A DNA stretch of 43,080 bases, from NCBI GenBank assembly GCA_016183615.1, contig JACPEG010000010.1, positions 1-43,080 of the forward strand, read 5' to 3'. Below are positions 9,597-17,604 of the stretch, in pieces. The notes beneath the pieces were generated by a model. The model was not told where the DNA came from. It saw only the letters and a list, made by a program, of their open reading frames with translations, and did no database searches. Numbering within the stretch: position 1 is the stretch's first letter; each line of letters begins with the position of its first letter. This stretch comes from Betaproteobacteria bacterium (GTDB lineage Bacteria > Pseudomonadota > Gammaproteobacteria > Burkholderiales > UBA6910). Both the position numbers and the translations under genes were made by a program.

Positions 9597-12224
9597 ATGA
9601 CCGCCATGGAAAAAGAAATCAGAATCCTGATGCTCGAGGACGTGCCCTCCGATGCAGAGCTGGAAATCCGCCAGATCGAGCGCGCTGGCCTGCGCTGCGC
9701 CACGCGCCGCGTGGACACCCTGGAAGCGTTCCGCCAGGAGCTCCGGGAATTCAAGCCCGACCTCATCCTCTCGGATTTCACCCTGCCCGGATTCGACGGC
9801 CTGACTGCCCTGGCCGCGGCCCAGGAGGAGTCTCCGGACACGCCTTACCTCTTCGTCTCCGGCACCATCGGCGAGGAGCGGGCGATCGAGGCCCTGAAAA
9901 GCGGCGCCACCGATTACGTGCTCAAGGAAAACCTGAAACGTCTGGTCCCGGCCATCCAGCGCGCCCTCCAGGAAAAGGCGGAGCGTTTCGCCCGCCAGGA
10001 AGCGGAGGAAGCAATTCGGCGCTCCCAGCAGAAATACCATTCTCTCGTGAACGCAATTGACGGCATCGTCTGGGAACTGGACGTTCCGACCATGAAGTTC
10101 ACCTTTGTCAGCCAGCAGGCGGTGCGCCTGCTGGGCTATGCGGCGGATCGGTGGCTGAACGAACCGGATTTCTGGAAGGACCACCTGCATCCGGACGATC
10201 GGGACCGGGCGTTCTCGTTCTGCAAGGCCCAGACCGAGCAGTTGCTGCCCCACCAGTTCGAATACCGCATGCTCGCCGCCGACGGGCGCATCGTCTGGCT
10301 GAGGGATTACGTGACCGTCATCTCCGAGAACGGCCGCCCGGTGAAGCTCCAGGGCGTCATGGTGGATATCACAGAGCGCATTCTGCAGGAAGAAAAAATC
10401 GCCCGGCTGAGCCGCATCAAGACCGTGCTGAGCGAGATCAATTCGGCCATCGTGCGGCATCACGACCGCAAGGAACTGTTCGATGAAGCCTGCCGCATTG
10501 CAGTGGAACACGGCGGCTTCCGCATGGCCGTCATCGCCATGGTGGACGACGCGACGCTGGAGGTCAGGCCCGTTGCCCTCGTGGGCGAAGGTACCGACTA
10601 CGTGGAGAAAGTGCGGCTTTCGGCGAGAGAAGACGTGCCCGAGGGACAGGGCATGGTGGGGCGTGCCCTGCGCTACAAGATGCCGGTGATCAGCAATGAC
10701 ATCGAGCGTGACCCCTCGCCCGTGGTCGCTAGGGAACAGGCCTTGGCCACCGGCTTCCGCTCCATCGCCGCGTTTCCCCTCCTGGTGGGAGACAAGGCGG
10801 TGGGCGTATACGGGCTGTTTACGGCGGAGCCGGGATTTTTCGACGAAGAGGAGCTGAAGCTCCTCAAGGAACTGGTCGGGGACATCTCCTTCGCCCTGGA
10901 TTACATCGAGAAACAGGAGAAGGTGGACTACCTCGCCTATTACGACGTCCTGACGGGCCTGCCCAACCATCGGCTGTTCACGGACCGGCTGAACCAGCAG
11001 CTCACGGCCGCGATCCGTGAGCACAGGTCAGTTGCCGTCGCCCTTCTGGACATCGAGCGGCTGCACCTGATCAATGATTCCCTGGGCCGCCATGCCGGCG
11101 ACGCTCTGCTGAAGTACCTGGCGAGTTCCCTCCAGGCGGCGCTCAGCGACTCAGGCGACGTGGCCCGGATCGGCGCCGACCTGTTCGCGATCCTTCTCAC
11201 TCGTCTTCGAGAAGAATCGGACGCGGGGCGCCTGGTCCAGGAACTCGTCGCCAGGATCGCGAGCCAGCCCTTTCACATCGACGGCCAGGAGCTGCGCATA
11301 TCGCTCAAAGCCGGCGTTGCGCTATTCCCGGCCGACGGAGGCGATGCCGAGTCCCTGCTCTCCAACGCGGAAGCCGCCCTGAAGAAGGGCAAGGCCTCGG
11401 CCGACCGGGTCCGGTTTTACGCCCCCGCCATGAACGCGCGCGTCACGGAGCAGCTCACCCTGGAGAACAAGCTGCGCCGGGCCCTGGAAAGGGAGCAGTT
11501 CGTCCTGTACTACCAGCCCAAGATCGAGATCGCCACCGGCCGCGTCAGCGGGCTGGAAGCGCTGATTCGGTGGAACGATCCGGACACCGGACTGGTCCTG
11601 CCCGGAATGTTCATTCCATTGCTCGAGGAAACCGGCATGATTCTCGATGTCGGCCTTTGGGCCATGAGACAGGCGGCAAAGACGTCCTCCCAATGGCGAA
11701 AGCGCGGGCTTGCCATGCCGCGCATCGCCGTGAATGTGTCGCCAATACAATTGCGGCAGCAGGACTTCGTGGCCGCCGTAGACGAGGCGCTGCACCCCAC
11801 CAGCCCGATGCCGTGCGATCTCGACCTCGAGATCACCGAAAGCGTGATCATGGAAAACATCGAGCCGAACATCGCCAAGCTCCGGACGATCCGCGAAATG
11901 GGGGTGGGAATCGCCATTGACGACTTCGGCACCGGCTACTCGTCGCTGAGCTATCTCACGAGGCTGCCGGTGAACAGCCTGAAAATCGACCGCTCCTTCA
12001 TCACCGATCTGGCCACCAACGCCGACAGCATGAGCGTCGTCTCCTCCATCATCACCCTCGCCCACTCGATGGCGTTGAAAGTGGTCGCGGAAGGCGTGGA
12101 GACCAGGGAGCAGGAGCGGATCCTGCGGCTGCTCAAGTGCAACGAGTACCAGGGGTACCTGTTTTCCCCGCCGCTGCCTGCCGATAAGATTGAGGAAATG
12201 CTCGCTGGCCACGCAGCTCCGTAG
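9597..12224 (+). CDS. REC-PAS-GAF-degenerate GGDEF-EAL protein, probable c-di-GMP phosphodiesterase
   Basis: This 875-residue protein parallels its upstream neighbour without the LOV module. It has a receiver (8-125, acceptor D60 in LSDFTLPGFDG), PAS (about 140-262), GAF (about 275-425), GGDEF-like (440-600) and EAL (615-870). The GGDEF signature is degraded to GADLF (526-530) and no RxxD I-site is seen, so cyclase activity is unlikely. EAL is complete: E654 in [38 protein letters not shown] and VVAEGVET. The likely role is phosphorylation-gated c-di-GMP hydrolysis, with GGDEF remaining as a possible GTP-binding regulatory domain. ATG 9597 is used; ATG 9606 is a near alternative. A REPIN separates it from the upstream gene. 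Confidence 0.9.
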   Translation: MTAMEKEIRILMLEDVPSDAELEIRQIERAGLRCATRRVDTLEAFRQELREFKPDLILSDFTLPGFDGLTALAAAQEESPDTPYLFVSGTIGEERAIEALKSGATDYVLKENLKRLVPAIQRALQEKAERFARQEAEEAIRRSQQKYHSLVNAIDGIVWELDVPTMKFTFVSQQAVRLLGYAADRWLNEPDFWKDHLHPDDRDRAFSFCKAQTEQLLPHQFEYRMLAADGRIVWLRDYVTVISENGRPVKLQGVMVDITERILQEEKIARLSRIKTVLSEINSAIVRHHDRKELFDEACRIAVEHGGFRMAVIAMVDDATLEVRPVALVGEGTDYVEKVRLSAREDVPEGQGMVGRALRYKMPVISNDIERDPSPVVAREQALATGFRSIAAFPLLVGDKAVGVYGLFTAEPGFFDEEELKLLKELVGDISFALDYIEKQEKVDYLAYYDVLTGLPNHRLFTDRLNQQLTAAIREHRSVAVALLDIERLHLINDSLGRHAGDALLKYLASSLQAALSDSGDVARIGADLFAILLTRLREESDAGRLVQELVARIASQPFHIDGQELRISLKAGVALFPADGGDAESLLSNAEAALKKGKASADRVRFYAPAMNARVTEQLTLENKLRRALEREQFVLYYQPKIEIATGRVSGLEALIRWNDPDTGLVLPGMFIPLLEETGMILDVGLWAMRQAAKTSSQWRKRGLAMPRIAVNVSPIQLRQQDFVAAVDEALHPTSPMPCDLDLEITESVIMENIEPNIAKLRTIREMGVGIAIDDFGTGYSSLSYLTRLPVNSLKIDRSFITDLATNADSMSVVSSIITLAHSMALKVVAEGVETREQERILRLLKCNEYQGYLFSPPLPADKIEEMLAGHAAP

Positions 12225-12248
12225 GCCGGGAATCCCTTCCCGCCAGTC

Positions 12249-12513
12249 GAATGAATCGGTCGCGAATGAATTCGCTCCTGCAGGGGTTGTAGGAGGGAAT
12301 TCATCCCCGACCGGGGTCGCGAATGAATCGGTCGCGAATGAATTCGCTCCTACAGGGGTTGTAGGAGGGGATTCATCCCCGACCGGGGCCGCGAATGAAT
12401 CGGTCGCGAATGAATTCGCTCCTACAGGGGTTGTAGGAGGGGATTCATCCCCGACCCCGGCCGCGAATGAATCGGTCGCGAATGAATTCGCTCCTACAGG
12501 GGGTTGTAGGAGA
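12249..12513. repeat. Tandem REPIN array, 72-bp period, about 3.7 copies
   Basis: Units start at 12249, 12321, 12393 and 12465, exactly 72 bp apart, and differ at only a few bases. Each unit contains a minus-strand REP (GTAGGAG, then stem GCGAAT, TC, ATTCGC, then GACC) and a plus-strand REP (GTAGGAG, then stem GGGGAT, TC, ATCCCC, then GACC). The array fills most of the 315-bp gap between the EAL gene and the PstS-like gene. Because 72 is divisible by 3, a spurious repetitive reading frame stays open across it. The last copy breaks off 9 bp before ATG 12522. Confidence 0.9.
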
Positions 12514-12539
12514 AACGAACCATGAACAGGGAGGCATCC

Positions 12540-13379
12540 ATGGATCGGAATTGGTCATCGGCGACAGTCGCCGCGCTCGCAACGTTCATTCTTCTGGGCC
12601 TGGGCTGTCCCGGCGCCGCCGTCGCATCCCATACTGCCGGAAAACTCCTCATCACCGGATCGGGAACCATGACCCCGCTGATCAGGGACATTGCCAAGCG
12701 CTACGAAGCAGTTCACCCAGGGGTCAGGATTGAAATCCAGAGCGGCGGCTCAGGCCGGGGGCTCAGTGACGCCCGCACGGGTAAGGCGGACATCGGGATG
12801 GTCTCCCGGGCGCTCTCGGACAGGGAGAGCGATCTCACCGGCTTTCCCATCGCCCGCGACGGCGTCGCCCTGGTCGTCCACAAGGACAATCCCGTTAGAG
12901 CGCTCACCAATAGGCAGGTCGCAGACATCTACACCGGCCGCATCACGAACTGGAAACAGGTGGGGGGGCGGGATGCCGCCATCGCCGTGTTCGCAGCCGA
13001 GTCCGGCCGCAGCACCAGTGAACTCTTCACCCAGTTCTTCGAAATCAGCTACGCCGACATCAGAGCCCATCAGGTGCTTGGCGATAACCCAAGCCGCATA
13101 CGAGCAATAAGCGAGAATCCCAGTGGGATCGTGTTCATGTCGGTGGGCGAGGCGGAGCGCACAGCCCAGGCGGGCGCCCCCATCAAGCTCCTTCCCATGG
13201 AAGGCGTGCTTGCCACCAGCAAGACCATCCGCAGCGGGGATTACCCCATCGCACGCGCCCTGTCCCTGGTCACGAAGAGCCTCCCGACGGGGTTGGCCAA
13301 GGAGTTCGTCAACTTCTGCCTTTCCCCCCAGGTCGCCGATCTCATCATCAAGCACGATTTCGTCCCGTACCAGGATTGA
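12540..13379 (+). CDS. PstS-like periplasmic phosphate/anion-binding protein
   Basis: The 279-residue protein has a signal peptide (hydrophobic stretch at about 10-28, cleavage probably after AVASH or nearby) and the PstS/PBP-like fold signature: ITGSGTMTPLI, IEIQSGGSGRG, KADIGMVSR and NPSGIVFMS. ATG 12540 is preferred because AGGGAGG lies 5 bp upstream; ATG 12522 is in frame, with a GTAGGAG contributed by the REP array as its only Shine-Dalgarno. No PstC, PstA or PstB transport genes are nearby. Its TGA overlaps the TTG start of the membrane GGDEF-EAL protein, so it is more likely that sensor's ligand-binding partner than a transporter subunit. Phosphate as ligand is inferred from family only. 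Confidence 0.85.
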   Translation: MDRNWSSATVAALATFILLGLGCPGAAVASHTAGKLLITGSGTMTPLIRDIAKRYEAVHPGVRIEIQSGGSGRGLSDARTGKADIGMVSRALSDRESDLTGFPIARDGVALVVHKDNPVRALTNRQVADIYTGRITNWKQVGGRDAAIAVFAAESGRSTSELFTQFFEISYADIRAHQVLGDNPSRIRAISENPSGIVFMSVGEAERTAQAGAPIKLLPMEGVLATSKTIRSGDYPIARALSLVTKSLPTGLAKEFVNFCLSPQVADLIIKHDFVPYQD

Positions 13380-16300
13380 CTCACCTGAATAACAACACCA
13401 AGCGCGTTACGGCCCATTTCAGCGGCCTCAGTCTCAGGGCTGAGCTGGCGCTCGGATTCGCACTCGTCATCGTCCTCGCCCTCGTGGCAGGAGCCGTGTC
13501 TCTGGTGAGCCAGGAACGTTCCGTCGCGGCAGTCGGGAAACTTGTAGGCATCGACGGCAAGGTGGCCGATCTCAGCTTCCGGAGCGTTGCCGCCATGCTC
13601 AATGCCCGGCGCGCTGAGAAGGATTTTCTGATTTTCCGGCGGGAACTGGGCTTCGTAGAGGCTAAGGCGAGGTACGCCACTCTGGTACGCCTCAATGGCG
13701 CAGACATCCGCCAGCATATGGCCGGTATCCGGGATTTGGTGGCGGACCCGGGCGTGATCGACCAGACGCGGACCATCGAGCGGATACTGGACCGCTACGA
13801 GGCAGGGTTTCTGAAGGTGGTCGAGCTCTACGGGCAGCTGGGCCGCGTGGGCGCCGGGATTGAGGGCCGGATGCGGCGCGCGGCCCATGAGATCGAACCC
13901 ATCGTCCGGAACCACAGGTCGGAGAGACTCCTGGTCGACTTGCTGACCTTGCGCCGCGAGGAAAAGGATTTCATTGCACGCGGCCTTGAGAAACATGTAG
14001 ATGGGTTTGAGGCAGCAATGGAGCGGTTCAAGGTCGACCTCTTCCAGGCAGGCTTGCCTCCCGATTCGAAAAAGCGCCTCAAGGGTCTCGCCGACGTTTA
14101 CCTGGCCCTGTTCCGGGAATACGTCCGGATCGATGCCCGGATCGACACCGAGAGCACCGCCTACCTCGGTGCGGCACGCACCATCGAGCCCGAGATCGAA
14201 AAGCTTCATCTCCACGCAGACCACGCGGCGGAGGCAACCCGCGACAGCGTCCTGACCGCGGCACGCGCCACCAACTGGACCATCATGGGCATGACCGCTG
14301 CCGCCGCGTTGCTGGGACTGGGCGTGGCGTTGTTCCTGTCCCGCGGCATCAACCGGTCGGTGGCGGAATGCGTGGATTTCGCGCAGCGGGTCTCCCGGGG
14401 CGAACTGGCCACTCGGATTACGCCGCGCCGTCAGCGCGAGTTCCTCACCCTGGCCTCGGCACTCAACCGGATGGCCCAGTCGCTGCAGGATTCGCGCTCA
14501 TCGTTGGAGCAAAGGGCGGCCGAGCTGGCCGAGCTGAATGCCGAATTGCGGCGCGAGGTGGCCGAGCGCAGGCTCGCTGAGCAGCAGATCGCTCGTCTGA
14601 ACAAGCTGCTCGCCGCCTTGAGCGAAACCAATGAAACCATCATTCGCGTCAAGCACCGCGACGAGCTGTTTCGCGCGGTCTGCCGCACCTGCGTCGAGCA
14701 AGGGGGAATGCAAATCGCATATATCGGGCTGATCGACGCAACCCGCCGCCGGGTGGTGCCGGTGGCCGATCACGGGCCGGCGCAGCCCTTCCTCGGCGGA
14801 ATCCGCATTCCTCTGGATGAGAGCATTCCGGAGGGCCGCGGTCCAATCGCCGTTGCGATACGGGAGCATCGCCCGTACATCTGCAACGATATCCTTGCCG
14901 ATCCCGCAACCCTACCTTGGCGCGACCGCGCGCAAAAAATCGCCTCCCGGGCCACGGCCGCGTTTCCGTTGTACGAAAGCGGGAGGCCCATCGGCATCCT
15001 CAGCCTGCATGCGGGCGAAGCGGAATACTTCGACCCGCCGATGGTCAAGGTACTGGTGGAAATGGCGGCGGACATATCCTTCGCCCTGGACAATCTCGAG
15101 CGGGAGCGGCTGCGCCGCCAGGTGGAGGAACAGCTCCGGCTGCGGAACCGGGCCGTCGAATCCACCGTCAACGCCATCCTGATCACCGATTTCACGAAGC
15201 CGGACAATCCGATCGAGTACGTCAACCCCGCGTTCGTGCGGATAACCGGTTTTCCCGCGGCCGAGGTCCTGGGGCGCAACTGCAGTTTTCTGCAAGGGAA
15301 CGACCGGAACCAGCCCGGGATCGAAGACATCCGGGCGGCGCTGCGCGAACGGCGCGACGGCCACGCCGTGCTGCGCAATTATCGCAAGGATGGGAGCCTG
15401 TTCTGGAACGATCTTTATGTCGCCCCGGTGGCGGACGACACGGGCCGGGTGACCCATTATGTAGGCATCCTGAACGACGTCACGGAGACCAAAAATTACG
15501 AACGGCAACTGGAGCGCCAGGCCAACTACGACGCGCTGACCGGTCTCGCCAACCGCAACCTGCTTCGCGACCGCCTGCAGCAGGGGCTCGCCTACGCACA
15601 GCGTCACGATCACATGGTCGCAGTGGCGTTCATCGACCTGGATCATTTCAAGGTCATCAACGACAGCCTGGGCCATGGCGCCGGGGACGAACTGCTCAAG
15701 GTCATCGGCGGGCGCCTGAAGTCCTGCATACGCAGCAGCGACACGGTGGCGCGCCTCGGCGGCGACGAGTTCGTGGTCCTGCTGTCGGACCTCTCGATCA
15801 CGGAGATTGTCCCCCGGGTGATCACGAGAATCATCGAGGCGGTTTCGGCCCATCCCCGCATCATCGAAACGGTGCAGAGGATTCTAGGTGTTGTTTCCAG
15901 ACCCATCTTCGTGGCGGGACGGGAATTCAACACCACCTGCAGCATCGGCGTCGCCCTCTACCCCCAGGACGGGGAAAATCCGGACGCGCTGCTGAAAAAC
16001 GCCGATGCCGCCATGTACCGCGCCAAGGAGCTGGGCCGCAACAATTTCCAGTTCTACACCGCGGAACTGAACGCGCGGATGGGAGAACGCCTCTCGCTTC
16101 AAGCCGGCCTGCGGCACGCCCTGGAGCGGCAGGAATTCTTCCTGGTGTATCAGCCCAAGCTCGATCTGAGGACCGGCGCCATCTCCGGCCTGGAGGCACT
16201 GGTGCGCTGGAACAGCCCGGAGCTGGGGCCGGTTCCTCCATCCAAATTCATCCCCGTGCTCGAAGAGACCGGGATGATCATCGAGGTCGGGCGCTGGGTC

Positions 16301-16879
16301 ATGGAGAAGGCGGTGTCAGACTATGCGCGCTGGTCAGCGATGGGCCTGCGTCCGCCCCGCACGGCCGTCAACGTTTCTGCGATTCAGCTCAAGCAAAGGG
16401 ATTTCGCCGCGATGGTGGCGCAAGTCGCGCAGAAGCGCATGGACGGGCATCCGGGCCTGGACCTGGAAATCACCGAAAGCCTGATCATGGCCAGCATCGA
16501 GGACACCACCCGCAAACTCCGCGAGATCCGCGAGGCCGGCGTCGGCATCGCCATCGACGATTTCGGAACCGGCTATTCGTCGCTGAGCTACCTGGCCCGG
16601 CTTCCGGTGGACGCCTTGAAGATCGACCGGGCGTTTATCGCGAACTGCGCCGACAACCCGGACGATCTGACCATCGTCTCGACCATCATCTCTCTGGCCC
16701 ACGCCCTGAACCTCAGCGTCGTCGCCGAAGGCGTGGAAACCGAGGAACAAAAGAATCTCCTGACGCTGCTCAAGTGCGACGAGATGCAGGGCTATCTGTT
16801 CTCGCATCCCCTGCCCGCGGCGGAGGTGGAAACCCTGCTGGTCCGGATGCAAAAGCAGACCCCGCCGCGAACCGGCTGA
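13376..16879 (+). CDS. Membrane sensor HBM-HAMP-GAF-PAS(LOV-like)-GGDEF-EAL
   Basis: The start is TTG 13376, overlapping the upstream TGA (TTGA); no ATG or GTG lies before TM1. The 1167 residues comprise TM1 (about 25-46), a helical periplasmic region (50-298) with RRAEKDFL and LRREEKDFI repeats typical of helical bimodular sensors, TM2 (about 302-323), HAMP (323-375), GAF (425-575), PAS (590-705), GGDEF (715-895) and EAL (910-1160). The PAS has LOV-like GRNCSFLQG with Cys636, Asn668 and Asn678, but Leu699 replaces the switching Gln and Ser replaces Arg after Cys. GGDEF is intact (795-799) with I-site RSSD. EAL is intact (E940, [26 protein letters not shown]). A 17-residue insertion (825-841) sits in the GGDEF domain. 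It is probably controlled by the PstS-like protein. Confidence 0.9.
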   Translation: MTHLNNNTKRVTAHFSGLSLRAELALGFALVIVLALVAGAVSLVSQERSVAAVGKLVGIDGKVADLSFRSVAAMLNARRAEKDFLIFRRELGFVEAKARYATLVRLNGADIRQHMAGIRDLVADPGVIDQTRTIERILDRYEAGFLKVVELYGQLGRVGAGIEGRMRRAAHEIEPIVRNHRSERLLVDLLTLRREEKDFIARGLEKHVDGFEAAMERFKVDLFQAGLPPDSKKRLKGLADVYLALFREYVRIDARIDTESTAYLGAARTIEPEIEKLHLHADHAAEATRDSVLTAARATNWTIMGMTAAAALLGLGVALFLSRGINRSVAECVDFAQRVSRGELATRITPRRQREFLTLASALNRMAQSLQDSRSSLEQRAAELAELNAELRREVAERRLAEQQIARLNKLLAALSETNETIIRVKHRDELFRAVCRTCVEQGGMQIAYIGLIDATRRRVVPVADHGPAQPFLGGIRIPLDESIPEGRGPIAVAIREHRPYICNDILADPATLPWRDRAQKIASRATAAFPLYESGRPIGILSLHAGEAEYFDPPMVKVLVEMAADISFALDNLERERLRRQVEEQLRLRNRAVESTVNAILITDFTKPDNPIEYVNPAFVRITGFPAAEVLGRNCSFLQGNDRNQPGIEDIRAALRERRDGHAVLRNYRKDGSLFWNDLYVAPVADDTGRVTHYVGILNDVTETKNYERQLERQANYDALTGLANRNLLRDRLQQGLAYAQRHDHMVAVAFIDLDHFKVINDSLGHGAGDELLKVIGGRLKSCIRSSDTVARLGGDEFVVLLSDLSITEIVPRVITRIIEAVSAHPRIIETVQRILGVVSRPIFVAGREFNTTCSIGVALYPQDGENPDALLKNADAAMYRAKELGRNNFQFYTAELNARMGERLSLQAGLRHALERQEFFLVYQPKLDLRTGAISGLEALVRWNSPELGPVPPSKFIPVLEETGMIIEVGRWVMEKAVSDYARWSAMGLRPPRTAVNVSAIQLKQRDFAAMVAQVAQKRMDGHPGLDLEITESLIMASIEDTTRKLREIREAGVGIAIDDFGTGYSSLSYLARLPVDALKIDRAFIANCADNPDDLTIVSTIISLAHALNLSVVAEGVETEEQKNLLTLLKCDEMQGYLFSHPLPAAEVETLLVRMQKQTPPRTG

Positions 16880-16928
16880 ACCTTGCGAGATATCCTGACA
16901 ACCGCTCTTGATCAGGGAGGACATCCCC

Positions 16929-17339
16929 ATGCCACTGCGATTACCCTGCAGGCTCACCCACGGAGAAAAGCTCGACGCGGCCGACTGCTACGCGGAGCTG
17001 TATCTCTATCCCGGCGGACATTATCTGCTCAAATTCTCGATCCGCTCGAACACGCACTTGCAGGCAGCCTCGGTCAACGTGAGCTTTTTCCTGTTCGACG
17101 GGGACGGCGCGCCGGTGGAGGCGAAGGGCTACGGCATGGCGCCGGGCGAAGCCTGCCAGATCGAAGCCGTGCGCCACGGGTTTCCCCCGGAGCGCTACGA
17201 AACCTACACCGGCAAGGTTACCGAGAGCAGCCTGGCGCGGACCGCGGGCCTCGCCATCTGTTTCCGCGAGGCGGAGGCGGACATCAACCTCGACGCCCTC
17301 GGTCGGCGCGCGACGCCCGGCACCGCGATCGGCGAATAG
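16929..17339 (+). CDS. Uncharacterised 136-residue protein
   Basis: The ATG at 16929 is preceded by AGGGAGGA at 16914-16921, 7 bp away; an in-frame TTG at 16908 is a weaker alternative. I do not recognise the family. The protein is soluble with no signal peptide or membrane segment, and alternating hydrophobic/polar stretches (ELYLYPGGHYLLKFSI, ASVNVSFFLFDGDG) suggest a small beta-sandwich. It follows the PstS-like/GGDEF-EAL pair by 49 bp on the same strand and is probably co-transcribed. A role in c-di-GMP signalling is possible from position only. Codon pattern and RBS support a real gene. Confidence 0.7.
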   Translation: MPLRLPCRLTHGEKLDAADCYAELYLYPGGHYLLKFSIRSNTHLQAASVNVSFFLFDGDGAPVEAKGYGMAPGEACQIEAVRHGFPPERYETYTGKVTESSLARTAGLAICFREAEADINLDALGRRATPGTAIGE

Positions 17340-17346
17340 CCCACAA

Positions 17347-17444
17347 CGGTGCGCCCAGCGCACCAGTTCCGGCGCATGAATGGTGCGTGGTACGCACCCT
17401 ACCCGGCATCAGGCGCCACAGTGTAGGGTGCACCCTGCGCACCG
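17347..17444. repeat. Palindromic GGTGCGT/ACGCACC repeat cluster
   Basis: Three short palindromes sit in the 265-bp gap before the next gene: GGTGCGC with GCGCACC at 17348-17364, GGTGCGT with ACGCACC followed by CTAC near 17382-17402, and GTAGGGTGC with a second arm near 17422-17444. The same motif recurs at 26605-26890 beside lemA. This is a different family from the GTAGGAG REPs. The remainder of the gap (17445-17604) shows only the ribosome binding site of the next gene. Confidence 0.7.
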
Positions 17445-17604
17445 GTCGCGGGTTTTCGGTCCGGCGCGTGGGACGAACCCCGCGCCTGGGGCGCCATACC
17501 GTTGATTTGGATTAAAATCGTTCGACGGCAACTCGTTTAGGCTCCGGGGCAGGATCACTCCGGCCTGATGGAAAGCGTGACGCGCCTACGAAGGGAGGCA
17601 ATTC

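Noticed and set aside
12249..12513. Possible CRISPR array
   Set aside because: Units are contiguous, with no unique spacers and no cas genes. Each unit is two inverted hairpins. The same applies to 25748-25937.
12190..12525. 111-residue repetitive ORF with NESVANEFAPTG-type repeats
   Set aside because: It is the REPIN array read in a frame kept open because the period is 72 bp. The repeats are nucleic-acid palindromes found elsewhere in other frames, and the start lies inside the EAL gene.
12540..13379. pst phosphate transport operon
   Set aside because: Only a PstS-like protein is present; no permease, ATPase or PhoU follows. The coupled gene is a signalling enzyme.
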